A stretch of 64,000 nt of DNA from Companilactobacillus kedongensis (GTDB taxonomy: Bacteria; Bacillota; Bacilli; Lactobacillales; Lactobacillaceae), in assembly GCF_003946625.1 (NCBI RefSeq), contig NZ_RHOR01000006.1, positions 1-64,000 on the forward strand, given 5' to 3'. Position numbers and translations under genes: made by a program. The notes beneath the pieces are model-generated. The model did not search any database, was not told the origin of the DNA, and was given only the letters and a program-made list of their open reading frames with translations. Of this stretch, positions 44,167 through 53,323 are shown in pieces; positions within the stretch are counted from its first letter, which is position 1, and each line of letters starts with the position of its first letter.

Positions 44167-45105
44167 ATGGAAGTATTTTTTCAAAGTGTCCAAGGTATTT
44201 TCATTATTATTGGTCTAATCGCTGTTGGTTATGTTCTGGCTCGAAGAAACTGGTTTACTGAAGATACAACTAAATTGATTGCTAAATTGGTTACGCAAAT
44301 TGCTTTGCCAGCCTATATGATTTATACAATTACCAATGATTTTACAGCACACAAATTGATCACTCTCTTACCGAATCTAGTCATCCCCTGTCTTTCAATG
44401 ACTATCCTGATCGGTATTTCCGTCTTAATGATTCGACTATTAGGAATCGACCCCAAGCATCGAGGATTATTCTCTTCAATGTTTTTCAACTCCAATACTG
44501 TCTTTGTTGGTCTACCTGTGAATATGGCACTGTTCGGTTCACAAAGTTTGCCTTATGTCTTGGTTTATTACATGGCAAATACGACTTTCTTTTGGACTTT
44601 AGGAACATATCTAATTCAAGTCGATGGTGAACAAAAGGGTTCATTTAGTTTGAAAAAGACTTTAGGAAAACTATTTTCCCCACCACTAATGGGATTCATT
44701 ATCGGTTTACTATTGGTTGTCTTTCACATTCAACTACCACATTTTCTTATGTCAGATTTTGAATATTTGGGTAATTTAACGATTCCTATGTCAATGATCT
44801 TTATTGGTATTTCAATCGCTAATGCTGGATTAAGCAACTTAACATTGCACCGTGAAAACGTCGGTATCTTGTTCGGACGTTTTATCTGCGCACCTCTTTT
44901 GATGAGTGCCTTGTTCCTGTTCATCCCCGGACCAGCATTAATGAAACAAGTCTTTATTATTCAAGCCGCAATGCCTGTTATGACTAACGCACCCGTTGTT
45001 GCTAAACTTTATCACGCCGATTCTAACTACGCTGCTGTCATGGTAACTGAAACTACCTTAATGAGTCTGGTCGTAATTCCAGTTCTCATGATGATCATCA
45101 AATAG
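44167..45105 (+). CDS. AEC-family (auxin efflux carrier-like) transporter
   Basis: 312 residues, ten hydrophobic helices in two halves. Features are LIAVGYVLARRNWFTEDTTK at the N-terminus, FFNSNTVFVGLPVNMALFG and QAAMPVMTNAPVVAKLYHAD in the conserved crossover helices. Lactic acid bacterial members include malate permease (MleP) but the family is broad. It is followed after 9 bases by the DUF1275 gene, so both are likely one transcript. Confidence 0.85.
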   Translation: MEVFFQSVQGIFIIIGLIAVGYVLARRNWFTEDTTKLIAKLVTQIALPAYMIYTITNDFTAHKLITLLPNLVIPCLSMTILIGISVLMIRLLGIDPKHRGLFSSMFFNSNTVFVGLPVNMALFGSQSLPYVLVYYMANTTFFWTLGTYLIQVDGEQKGSFSLKKTLGKLFSPPLMGFIIGLLLVVFHIQLPHFLMSDFEYLGNLTIPMSMIFIGISIANAGLSNLTLHRENVGILFGRFICAPLLMSALFLFIPGPALMKQVFIIQAAMPVMTNAPVVAKLYHADSNYAAVMVTETTLMSLVVIPVLMMIIK

Positions 45106-45114
45106 GAACTATCT

Positions 45115-45789
45115 ATGGAAAAAAAATTCCCAATTTACGAGAGAACGCTTATGGCTCAGCTGATGGCAATGACGTCTGGTGGGATCGATGCCTATTCGTA
45201 TCTGACCCACGGACATGTTTTTGCCAGCATGCAAACTGGTAATTTAATTTTATTAGGCGTGAATATAATTGACGGTAAGTTTTCCGTTATTTTAAATTAC
45301 CTCTTACCAATTTTGACATATTGCATTGCAGCAGCTATCACTAAGTGGTTCCAACTTCACTTTCCAAAAGAAGCTCGTGTTGATCGTCAGTCATTGATTC
45401 TGTCCTTTGAGTTATTTGTCTTCTTAATAGTCGCTATCATCAGCGACATTGTACCTTTGGATATAACGATTCTCATGATATCTTTCGCTATATCGGCACA
45501 GTTTGTGGAATTCAGTTCCCTACATGGAATGCCAGTTAACACCTTAATGATGTCTGGTAATATAAAAAAAGTCGGTATGTTAACAGTTGACGGTGTTATC
45601 AATAAGAAACCAAAATCAATTCGTCGTGCCAAAAGAAGCCTATTATTAATATTAGCCTTCTTTATCGGAATAATTGTCAGTGCTTGGGCAGTTAAAATAT
45701 TAGATCGTCAAGCTATTTTATTTGAAGTATTGATTCTACTAGTCGCACTATTTGTGGTTCACTTTAACAATAAAAAACAGGTTGCATAA
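45115..45789 (+). CDS. DUF1275 (YoaK-family) membrane protein
   Basis: 224 residues, six membrane helices. The N-terminal MTSGGIDAYSYLTHGHVFAS and MQTGNLILLGVNI motifs are the family's hallmark. Function unestablished. It starts 9 bases after the AEC gene. Its stop codon is inside the hairpin shared with the convergent patB gene. Confidence 0.85.
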   Translation: MEKKFPIYERTLMAQLMAMTSGGIDAYSYLTHGHVFASMQTGNLILLGVNIIDGKFSVILNYLLPILTYCIAAAITKWFQLHFPKEARVDRQSLILSFELFVFLIVAIISDIVPLDITILMISFAISAQFVEFSSLHGMPVNTLMMSGNIKKVGMLTVDGVINKKPKSIRRAKRSLLLILAFFIGIIVSAWAVKILDRQAILFEVLILLVALFVVHFNNKKQVA

Positions 45790-45812
45790 TCGCAACCTGT
45801 TTTTTTTATTTA
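45779..45812. terminator. Bidirectional terminator between DUF1275 and patB
   Basis: AAAACAGGTTGC-ATAATC-GCAACCTGTTTT with T-run; it overlaps the DUF1275 stop codon and ends next to the patB stop. Confidence 0.9.
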
Positions 45813-46972
45813 TTCAAATATGCTTTAGTACCAGCTTTTAGACGTTTCAAGCCATCTTCAACACGTGATTTAGTAGTAGCTAAATTGATCCGCAAGAATT
45901 GATTACCGTTACCTTTGTATTTCTCACCATCAGCAACATATAGACCGGTTTGATCACGAACAAATTGAGCAAATTCTTCAGAGTTATCAGTCACTTTACT
46001 ACAATCAAGCCAGGCTAGATAAGTAGCTTCACCATCAAGGACAGTGATTTCTGGAATATTAGCTTTAACAAAGTTTCTAAGGATCTGACGATTATTAGAA
46101 ATATATTCCCTTAGTTCCTTGAGCCACTCATGACCATACTTATATGCGGCAATCGAACCATTTATTGCTAATGCTCCCGGACTACTGATACCGTCGATCG
46201 ACAAACCACGTTCAACTCTTGTTAACAAAGCTGCATTTGGAACGATCAATGTAGCAGCATGCAAAACAGCCAAATTGAAAGTCTTACTTGGTGAAACTAA
46301 CGAAATACTATTATCCGTAATTTCTTTATCTAATGAAGCAAATGGAACATAGCTAAATCCTGGCATTGTTAGATCACCATGGATCTCATCGGAAATAATC
46401 ATTACATGATGTTTCTTGGCCAATGAACCAATTTTAGTTAATTCCTCAGCTGACCAAATGTATCCGGTTGGATTATGCGGATTACAGATAATCATAGCCG
46501 TAGTCTCAACTTCAGATAATTTGTCCTCTAAGTCCTGCCAATTAACAGCATATTTACCATCACTATAATCTAGTTCACTATTTAAAATGTGACGACCATT
46601 ATCCGTTATCGTATGATAGAAAGAATTATAATTTGGTTCTTGAAGTAAAATATTGTCACCAACGTCAGTTAAATGACGAATAATTGATGCAATTGAAGGC
46701 ACAACGCCAGTACTAAAAGTTAGCCATTCCATTTTTGGTTCAAAGTTATATTCTGTTTTGTACCAATTTATTATTGCTTGATAATACTCATCTGGCACGT
46801 ACTGATAGCCAAAGATACCACGGTCGACATCCGCATGCATTGCTTCCAAAACCTCAGGTACAGTTTGAAAATCCATATCTGCGACCCACATTGGAAGCTC
46901 ATTTTCTTCAACGTCCCACTTGATCGAGTTAGTCTTACGACGATCATTTAATTTGTCAAAATCATAAGCCAT
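45806..46972 (-). CDS. patB: PatB/MalY-type C-S lyase (cystathionine beta-lyase)
   Basis: 388 residues from the ATG at 46972 (GGAGGG 7 bases upstream; a TTG at 46987 would overlap it). Fold-I aminotransferase-like enzyme: RKTNSIKWDVEENELPMWVA at the N-terminus is the PatB/MalY signature, then MIICNPHNPTGYIWS, ISDEIHGDLT and the PLP-lysine motif VSPSKTFNLA. It cleaves cystathionine or cysteine conjugates to thiol, pyruvate and ammonia. It is a second sulfur-amino-acid PLP enzyme besides that at 39974, in a separate unit. Confidence 0.88.
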   Translation of the reverse strand: MAYDFDKLNDRRKTNSIKWDVEENELPMWVADMDFQTVPEVLEAMHADVDRGIFGYQYVPDEYYQAIINWYKTEYNFEPKMEWLTFSTGVVPSIASIIRHLTDVGDNILLQEPNYNSFYHTITDNGRHILNSELDYSDGKYAVNWQDLEDKLSEVETTAMIICNPHNPTGYIWSAEELTKIGSLAKKHHVMIISDEIHGDLTMPGFSYVPFASLDKEITDNSISLVSPSKTFNLAVLHAATLIVPNAALLTRVERGLSIDGISSPGALAINGSIAAYKYGHEWLKELREYISNNRQILRNFVKANIPEITVLDGEATYLAWLDCSKVTDNSEEFAQFVRDQTGLYVADGEKYKGNGNQFLRINLATTKSRVEDGLKRLKAGTKAYLNK

Positions 46973-47106
46973 TTTATATCCCTCCAAATTATTTCACTGA
47001 TAAAAGCTTATCACTGATATGTTTTTATTACCTTTATTAGTTCTTTGATCCATAATTTTGGGATTATAAATACACTCATACTAACTTTTGAGATTAAAAT
47101 TGGATT

Positions 47107-47265
47107 AAAAAGAGGCTGTGACATAACTATTTTCATCTTAAACATGCAGCGCAACGAAACATAACCTTTCCTCTTAAAACAAACAAGACTAGCAATCCCA
47201 ACGGATTACTAGTCTTGTTTGCTTTAATGCCCGAAAGCTGACCATATTTTGTCACAATCTCTTTT
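47107..47265 (-). repeat. Long imperfect inverted-repeat element / terminator after the GNAT gene
   Basis: An outer stem pairs AAAAGAGGCTGTGACATAAC (47108-47127) with ATATTTTGTCACAATCTCTTTT (about 47244-47265). It encloses a strong hairpin with arms CAAGACTAGCAAT and ATTACTAGTCTTG (about 47187-47217). The right arm overlaps the GNAT stop codon. On the minus strand the element ends in T residues, so it can act as a terminator. Its size and end sequences also resemble small non-autonomous repeats of lactobacilli. Confidence 0.55.
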
Positions 47266-47812
47266 AGTTTGCCATTGGTAATGAAACTGGAAGATTTAGT
47301 TTCTCGTATCCAATATTATAAACTTGTTCTACGTTACTACTGTTCAATACTTTAACCATACCCGTTTCAACAAATCCCATCTTTTTGATGACATGTTGCA
47401 TGCCGAAGTTCTCAAGATGTGTATCAACTCTGATACCTTTGATAGTTGGGTTCAAACTTAATTCATCCAAAACAGCATTAAAAAGCTTTGTAGACAAACC
47501 TTCACCTCGATGGTTAGCGGAGACTGCTACACGATGCAAAGCAACGTATTCACCCTCTTGTGTCAACCATTGACCATCAAGTGTTTGATAACTCATATCT
47601 GGACCAGAAATAGCAGAGATAGTTCCCAAGACTTCATCGCCTTCAACGAGAACATAGTTGTACCCATTATTAATATCGTGGACTAGGACATCCATATTAG
47701 GGTATTGTCCTCTCCATTGATTGATATTCTGGGCCGCCAGGTGGGCCTTCCCATCCAAGATTATTTGTTCAATTTGTGGTAGATCTCTCATTTCCGCATG
47801 ACGTAACAACAT
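47264..47812 (-). CDS. GNAT-family N-acetyltransferase
   Basis: 182 residues from the ATG at 47812; an upstream in-frame GTG (47845) would add 11 residues and cannot be excluded. The acetyl-CoA binding segment is LHRVAVSANHRGEGLSTKLF (R/Q-x-x-G-x-G/A variant RGEGLS), with GIRVDTHLENFGMQHVIKKMGF following. Substrate unknown. A TTGACA-17-TATAAC promoter and a palindromic site shared with the divergent marR gene suggest it is the MarR target. Confidence 0.82.
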   Translation of the reverse strand: MLLRHAEMRDLPQIEQIILDGKAHLAAQNINQWRGQYPNMDVLVHDINNGYNYVLVEGDEVLGTISAISGPDMSYQTLDGQWLTQEGEYVALHRVAVSANHRGEGLSTKLFNAVLDELSLNPTIKGIRVDTHLENFGMQHVIKKMGFVETGMVKVLNSSNVEQVYNIGYEKLNLPVSLPMAN

Positions 47813-47854
47813 TGTTCTCACTTCTTTACAATTATATTTCTCCACTTTTTAACA

Positions 47855-47868
47855 CTTAGATATCTAAG
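47855..47868. promoter_or_regulatory. Putative MarR operator, site 1
   Basis: CTTAGATATCTAAG, a perfect 14-bp palindrome in the 5' leader of the GNAT gene, about 20 nt downstream of its predicted transcription start. A related half-match TTTAAATATC lies at 47871-47880. Confidence 0.55.
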
Positions 47869-47890
47869 CATTTAAATATCGATAAGTTAA

Positions 47891-47919
47891 GTTATAATAC
47901 GTTTTCAAGTAACTGTCAA
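47891..47919 (-). promoter_or_regulatory. Promoter of the GNAT gene
   Basis: Minus strand -35 TTGACA (47919-47914), 17-bp spacer, -10 TATAAC (47896-47891). Confidence 0.65.
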
Positions 47920-47930
47920 GTACTTAATTA

Positions 47931-47942
47931 TTAAATATCTAA
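47931..47942. promoter_or_regulatory. Putative MarR operator, site 2
   Basis: TTAAATATCTAA differs at one base from the palindrome core TTAGATATCTAA of site 1 and lies between the two divergent promoters. A -10 for marR (TATAAT, 48004-48009) follows. Confidence 0.45.
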
Positions 47943-48042
47943 CTATTAAGGATTGAAGTGTAGTAATCCCTATATTAACGGCCTAACCTAGCGTGTCATG
48001 TGGTATAATTATTAATACTAGACCTACAATACGGAGGGTTAT

Positions 48043-48474
48043 ATGGAGGACAAAAAAGCTCAGGAGATAAATTATCTATTACATTCGATACTTTTTAATG
48101 AACAGAGATTATTTAATGAGCAGTCAACAAATTTAGATTTAACAGTACAACAGGCCAGAACACTAGAATTGATCCAAAAGGACCCCGGAATGATCCAGCG
48201 CGAAATTGCTGATGCTTTAAGTATTCGTGATGCCAGTGTTTCTAGTATGCTCAAAAACCTTGAACGTGACGGCTACGTTAAACGTCGAAAAGACCGACGC
48301 AGCGATCGCAATAAGCGGATTTTTTTAACTGATAAGGGTGACGAGATCATCAAAGAATTGGGGAATCTTTTTGAAGATGTCGAAAAACAAATTGTTAAGC
48401 CACTTGAAAATAGTGAAACTAAAGACTTACTTGTGCTTTTAAAAAAAATAGACGAGGAATTGAGTGAGGATTGA
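48043..48474 (+). CDS. MarR-family transcriptional regulator
   Basis: 143 residues. Winged-helix domain with IQKDPGMIQREIADALSIRD (helix-turn-helix), ASVSSMLKNLERDGYVKRRK (recognition helix) and DRRSDRNKRIFLTDKG (wing). The N- and C-terminal helices form the dimer interface. Divergent from the GNAT gene with palindromic sites between, so it probably represses itself and that gene. Repeat copy F begins soon after its stop. Confidence 0.88.
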   Translation: MEDKKAQEINYLLHSILFNEQRLFNEQSTNLDLTVQQARTLELIQKDPGMIQREIADALSIRDASVSSMLKNLERDGYVKRRKDRRSDRNKRIFLTDKGDEIIKELGNLFEDVEKQIVKPLENSETKDLLVLLKKIDEELSED

Positions 48475-48483
48475 TTCTGCCTT

Positions 48484-48660
48484 CCCGCCTCCGGTATGGA
48501 GTAATTCCACCTGTTATACGACCGACTCGAGCCAAGGTCTCTCGTCTCGATTCCAAGCTTTGCTTTCGCAAATCTCAGAATCGTCGGTGGTATAAGAAGG
48601 AAAACCACCTTCTAACGCCACTTGCATGACTGGTTCCAGTACTCCATACCTACGGCTATT
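48484..48660 (+). repeat. Four-way-junction repeat, copy F
   Basis: Closing stem GGTATGGAGTA (48493-48503) with TACTCCATACC (48640-48650). P2 GACTCGAGCC-AA-GGTCTCTCGTC (about 48522-48545), P3 GATTCCAAGCTTTGC/GCAAATCTCAGAATC (about 48549-48582), P4 GGTATAAGAAGG/CCTTCTAACGCC region (about 48588-48618). Sense orientation after the marR stop. Confidence 0.8.
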
Positions 48661-48681
48661 CAAATTTTAATATTACTTTAT

Positions 48682-48715
48682 AGGACTACATTCAATTGAA
48701 ATGTAGTCCTTTTTG
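48682..48715. terminator. Bidirectional terminator between copies F and G
   Basis: AGGACTACATT-CAATTGA-AATGTAGTCCTTTTT; arms 48682-48692 and 48700-48710. Shared by marR and the convergent guaB gene. 48716-48800 shows no further signal. Confidence 0.75.
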
Positions 48716-48800
48716 ACATCAAAAAAAATCCCTTCACAACAATCAGACCATAATTCATCTGAAAATCATAAAGAGATCATAATAATATTTAAAATTAAGC

Positions 48801-48976
48801 TGGAGGTTCCGAGTGAGTTCACCAGCTGTGACAATGGCGTTAGAACGGCGAATTTCCGTTCTTACACCATGAACGACTTTGAGATTTTCGAACTTATGAA
48901 AAGCTCAAAATCGAGAACTCAGACCGTGGCTGAGGCCGGTTCCACAGCAGGTAAACTCACTCGGAACCGGAAGCGG
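48801..48976 (-). repeat. Four-way-junction repeat, copy G
   Basis: Minus orientation, after the guaB stop. Closing stem GGTTCCGAGTGAGTTCACC (48805-48823) with GGTAAACTCACTCGGAACC (48950-48968), 18 of 19 pairs. P4 GGCGTTAGAACGG/CCGTTCTTACACC (about 48836-48868), P3 ACTTTGAGATTTTCG/AAAGCTCAAAATCG region, P2 ACCGTGGCTGAGGCCGGT region (about 48923-48940). Confidence 0.82.
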
Positions 48977-48999
48977 AATCAAAACACCAACATTCTACT

Positions 49000-50502
<1,503 letters not shown>

Positions 50503-50585
50503 TTACCCATTTAAGGGTAAAATTTATAAGATATGATAGTCGATTTTTGTAGACTAGTCAATTAAATGGTCTAGAGAACCTTGGT

Positions 50586-50599
50586 GGTAAGCGCTTACT
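50586..50599. promoter_or_regulatory. Possible cre (CcpA) site between guaB and the SMR pair
   Basis: GGTAAGCGCTTACT contains the palindrome GTAAGCGCTTAC and matches 12 of 14 positions of the cre consensus. It lies about 110 nt from both divergent genes. Confidence 0.4.
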
Positions 50600-50700
50600 G
50601 ACGGATGCTGACGCAGTTTATTTTGATGGGTATGTGCTAGAATAATCACAGTTACACTTTGCTATAACTAAGTTTCTATTTTTTCTTCGAGGTGATCAAA

Positions 50701-51036
50701 ATGACTAAAAGTTGGTTTGAAATATTTATTGGCGCCTTACTCGAAGTAGTTTGGGTATCAGCTATGAAGCACGATCATTCATTGCTTTCTGCAATCATCG
50801 TTATCCTGATTTTGATACTGAGTTTTTACTTAATGATCGATGCCAGCAAAAATATCCCTGCTGGAACAACCTATGCAGTTTACGTTGGACTAGGATCATT
50901 ATTTGTCGTTCTAGCGGGTGTATTAGTCTATCACGAGGCGTTTAACCTGACCAAGCTATGTTTTCTTATCCTATTAACAATCGGCGTTATCGGGCTTAAG
51001 AGAGTCACTGATATTGAAGAAAGACAGGCACACTAA
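50701..51036 (+). CDS. Small multidrug resistance (SMR) protein, subunit 1
   Basis: 111 residues from the ATG at 50701 (AGGTGA 5 bases upstream; an upstream in-frame GTG is part of that site). Four membrane helices and the conserved membrane Glu (IGALLEVVWVSAMKHDHSL). GTTYAVYVGLGSLFVVLAGV is the helix-3 signature. Paired SMR proteins (EbrAB, YkkCD-like) work as heterodimers that export cationic drugs or guanidinium-type compounds with protons. Overlaps or abuts the next gene. Confidence 0.85.
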   Translation: MTKSWFEIFIGALLEVVWVSAMKHDHSLLSAIIVILILILSFYLMIDASKNIPAGTTYAVYVGLGSLFVVLAGVLVYHEAFNLTKLCFLILLTIGVIGLKRVTDIEERQAH

Positions 51037-51037
51037 A

Positions 51038-51352
51038 ATGGATTGGATATTTTTATTACTGGCTGGATGTGGTGAAATGTCCGGTGTAACATCGTTAGGT
51101 TACTATTCAAATACTAAAAATAAGTTTGCTTTAGGTGCTATGATAATCTCATTTGTCTTCAGTTTTACGTTTTTGTACCTATCTTTACAGACCATTCCTA
51201 TGTCGATCGGATATTCGATCTGGACTGGGATCGGTGCCGCGGGTGGGTCACTCATGAATATGTGGCTCTTTAACGAATCAAAAAGTTTTAAAAGATTCTT
51301 CTTTATCTTTTTAATTATCATATCCGTTATCGGTTTGAAATTCATCGGCTAG
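51038..51352 (+). CDS. Small multidrug resistance (SMR) protein, subunit 2
   Basis: 104 residues from the ATG at 51038, one base after the TAA of subunit 1. Four helices, membrane Glu in LLAGCGEMSGVTSLGYYS, and MSIGYSIWTGIGAAGGSLMN. Its opposite N-terminal charge pattern to subunit 1 agrees with antiparallel pairing of the two. Terminator at 51352-51382. Confidence 0.83.
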   Translation: MDWIFLLLAGCGEMSGVTSLGYYSNTKNKFALGAMIISFVFSFTFLYLSLQTIPMSIGYSIWTGIGAAGGSLMNMWLFNESKSFKRFFFIFLIIISVIGLKFIG

Positions 51353-51382
51353 GAAATAAATTTCCTAGCTTTTTTATTTACT
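51352..51382 (+). terminator. Terminator of the SMR pair
   Basis: CTAGGAAAT-AA-ATTTCCTAG followed by CTTTTTTA, overlapping the stop of the second gene. Confidence 0.8.
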
Positions 51383-51384
51383 TT

Positions 51385-51425
51385 CGATAATTATTTATCG
51401 TTTATCGATAAATATATGCTATAAT
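51385..51425 (+). promoter_or_regulatory. Promoter with tandem ATCGATAA-type operators for the DUF2975 operon
   Basis: -10 TATAAT (51420-51425). Upstream lie CGATAA (51385-51390) facing TTATCG (51395-51400) and a perfect 12-bp palindrome TTTATCGATAAA (51401-51412) that covers the -35 region. The Xre-type regulator encoded as third gene is the natural candidate to bind here. Confidence 0.55.
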
Positions 51426-51451
51426 GATTTCAAAATAAAAGGAGATTAACC

Positions 51452-51928
51452 ATGAAAAGGGAAACTATTTTTTTAAGACTTGCAGTCTACATAATGGGAC
51501 TAATGATGTTAGCCATCTGTATTTTCGTTATCCCAGCTCATTTGACCTACGCCAATCATCTTATGCACAATTGGGCCTATAATTTAACTTTTGGAATAGG
51601 CCTATATATAACAGCTATTTTATTTTTTATAATTCTCTGGCAGGCTTTGAAATTATTACACTTGATAGATAAAAATGAAGCTTTTTCTCATTCATCAGTT
51701 TCAAATCTTAAAAACATTAAAATTTCCGCTTATCTAGCCTGTTTGATCTACATTCTAGAATCACCATTTTTCTATATGTTCGCAGACAATGATGATGCTC
51801 CAGGTGTAGTTATTATCGGTATGATTCTCGCCGGTGCCGCTCTAGTTATTGCTCTTTTTGCCAGTATGTTACAAAAACTTTTGAGTCAGGCAATCAGGAT
51901 AAAGCAAGAAAATGATTTAACTATTTAG
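51452..51928 (+). CDS. DUF2975 membrane protein, first paralog
   Basis: 158 residues, four membrane helices. Begins MKRETIFLRLAVYIMGLMML; the middle LHLIDKNEAFSHSSVSNLKN and the ending IKQENDLTI are shared with the next protein. DUF2975 proteins are small membrane proteins usually encoded beside a YozG-like Xre regulator; function unknown. AAGGAG site 7 bases upstream. Confidence 0.8.
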   Translation: MKRETIFLRLAVYIMGLMMLAICIFVIPAHLTYANHLMHNWAYNLTFGIGLYITAILFFIILWQALKLLHLIDKNEAFSHSSVSNLKNIKISAYLACLIYILESPFFYMFADNDDAPGVVIIGMILAGAALVIALFASMLQKLLSQAIRIKQENDLTI

Positions 51929-51937
51929 GAGGAAACT

Positions 51938-52414
51938 ATGAAAAAAATGACGATATTTTTGAGATTATCACTCTGTATCATGCTTTTCTTTTTGACTTTG
52001 ATCACATTCCTAATGTTTCCAAATGTTCTATCATTTATGATCCAAGAAAAAACAGCACCCTTAATGATTATCTTATTTGGAATCGGAATTTATGCTTCCG
52101 CAATCGGGTCCTATGCAATTATTTTCTTTGCTTGGAGACTACTGTATTTAATTGATCATGGGAAAACTTTCTCAAATTCCAGTTTATTTTCCTTAAATAA
52201 AATCAAATTGATTGGCTTTTCTATCGCCGGTATTTATGCATTACTGATTCCTAGTGTTGCGACATTTGAAAACGCAGACTGCAATCCATTATCAGCTATC
52301 ACAAATATTTTCCTAATTGGTCTAGGAGTAACAATCGGTGTTTTTGCTAATGTTTTAGAGCTGATCTGTAAACATGTTGTCAAATTTGAAACAGAAAACG
52401 AGTTAACCATATGA
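51938..52414 (+). CDS. DUF2975 membrane protein, second paralog
   Basis: 158 residues, the same length as its neighbour and clearly a duplicate (MKKMTIFLRLSLCIMLFFLT, LYLIDHGKTFSNSSLFSLNK, ETENELTI end). Four membrane helices. Starts 9 bases after the first copy with an AGGAGG site and overlaps the regulator gene by four bases. Confidence 0.8.
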   Translation: MKKMTIFLRLSLCIMLFFLTLITFLMFPNVLSFMIQEKTAPLMIILFGIGIYASAIGSYAIIFFAWRLLYLIDHGKTFSNSSLFSLNKIKLIGFSIAGIYALLIPSVATFENADCNPLSAITNIFLIGLGVTIGVFANVLELICKHVVKFETENELTI

Positions 52415-52614
52415 TTGTAATTAATTTAGATGTAATTTTAGCCCAAAGGAAAATGTCTCTAACACAATTGTCGGAAGAAGTTGGTTTGACCATGGCCAAT
52501 TTGTCAATTTTAAAGAACGGTAAGGCCAAAGCCGTTCGTTTTTCTACGCTCGCTAAAATTTGTGAAGTATTGGATTGCCAACCAGGTGATATTTTGGAAT
52601 ACCGAGTGGACTAA
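52411..52614 (+). CDS. Xre-type HTH regulator (YozG-like)
   Basis: 67 residues, a single Cro/C1-type helix-turn-helix: VILAQRKMSLTQLSEEVGLT then NLSILKNGKAKAVRFSTLAK and ICEVLDCQPGDILEY. ATGA overlap with the second DUF2975 gene shows coupled translation. Family members usually control their own operon; the palindromes at 51385-51412 are likely sites. Confidence 0.85.
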   Translation: MIVINLDVILAQRKMSLTQLSEEVGLTMANLSILKNGKAKAVRFSTLAKICEVLDCQPGDILEYRVD

Positions 52615-52681
52615 CCAATTTTGTAGAATTCCCAACTTAATGGTAATATTCATTACACACACCAATTGAGGGGGAATTTTT

Positions 52682-52978
52682 ATGAATAAATTGGTTCGCG
52701 ACAAAATACCAGATATAGTAAAAGAAGATGCGAAATTCGATATCCTGTCAAATGACGAATACCGACTATCACTACGCGACAAACTAGTTGAAGAGGCTAA
52801 AGAAGTAAAAATCGCAAATTCACGAGCAAATCTCGTCGAGGAATTAGGGGATCTCGAAGAAGTCTTGCGCGCCATTTTAACTGATGCATCTATCACATAC
52901 GAAGAAATGGATAGTATCAGGCAGTCAAAGGTCATTCAACGTGGCAAATTTGAAAAGAAAGTTTCTATTAATATATAA
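52682..52978 (+). CDS. MazG-like nucleoside triphosphate pyrophosphohydrolase
   Basis: 98 residues. Starts MNKLVRDKIPDIVKEDAKFD, as in the phosphoribosyl-ATP pyrophosphohydrolase-like house-cleaning family. The metal-binding EExxE/ExxD pattern is EEAKEV...LVEELGDLEEVL. It would hydrolyse unwanted NTPs to NMP and pyrophosphate. Stand-alone gene with GAGGGGG site and its own terminator. Confidence 0.8.
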   Translation: MNKLVRDKIPDIVKEDAKFDILSNDEYRLSLRDKLVEEAKEVKIANSRANLVEELGDLEEVLRAILTDASITYEEMDSIRQSKVIQRGKFEKKVSINI

Positions 52979-52981
52979 AAA

Positions 52982-53017
52982 ATAGGACCTAAGACGTCGT
53001 CTTAGGTCCTATTTGGC
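52982..53017. terminator. Terminator of the MazG-like gene
   Basis: AAATAGGACCTAAGACG / CGTCTTAGGTCCTATTT, a near-perfect palindrome right after the stop codon. Confidence 0.85.
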
Positions 53018-53323
53018 ACAGGATATGATTTGGGTAGCCCATCGTATAACGATAGAACTTATAGAATTAAATTATGAAATTATAAATTTATGGTGTGTAA
53101 GATATTAGATGTGAACGATAGGACTACCATCACCACTACCCATAATCAGAAAAGAAAAAGTAGTTTTTAGAGCCGGTGTTACCCAATGAGAAGTTTTCCC
53201 GTATCTTGCTTGTCAAAAGATTGGAAACACTTCCATTGCCCTGCCCTACCCTTATACAATAAATCTCCCAAGTATTTTATACAATTTACAAATTTATTAA
53301 AGTGTAAAATATTGAGATAATAA
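53018..53323. other. Gene-free spacer with a possible long hairpin
   Basis: No coding sequence is apparent on either strand. GGTAGCCCATCG (53033-53044) can pair with CGATAGGACTACC (53116-53128), and GGGTAG/CTACCC motifs recur (53032, 53134, 53250s). Base composition is less AT-rich at 53130-53260 than in the flanks. It may be a decayed gene or an RNA; nothing recognised. Confidence 0.3.
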
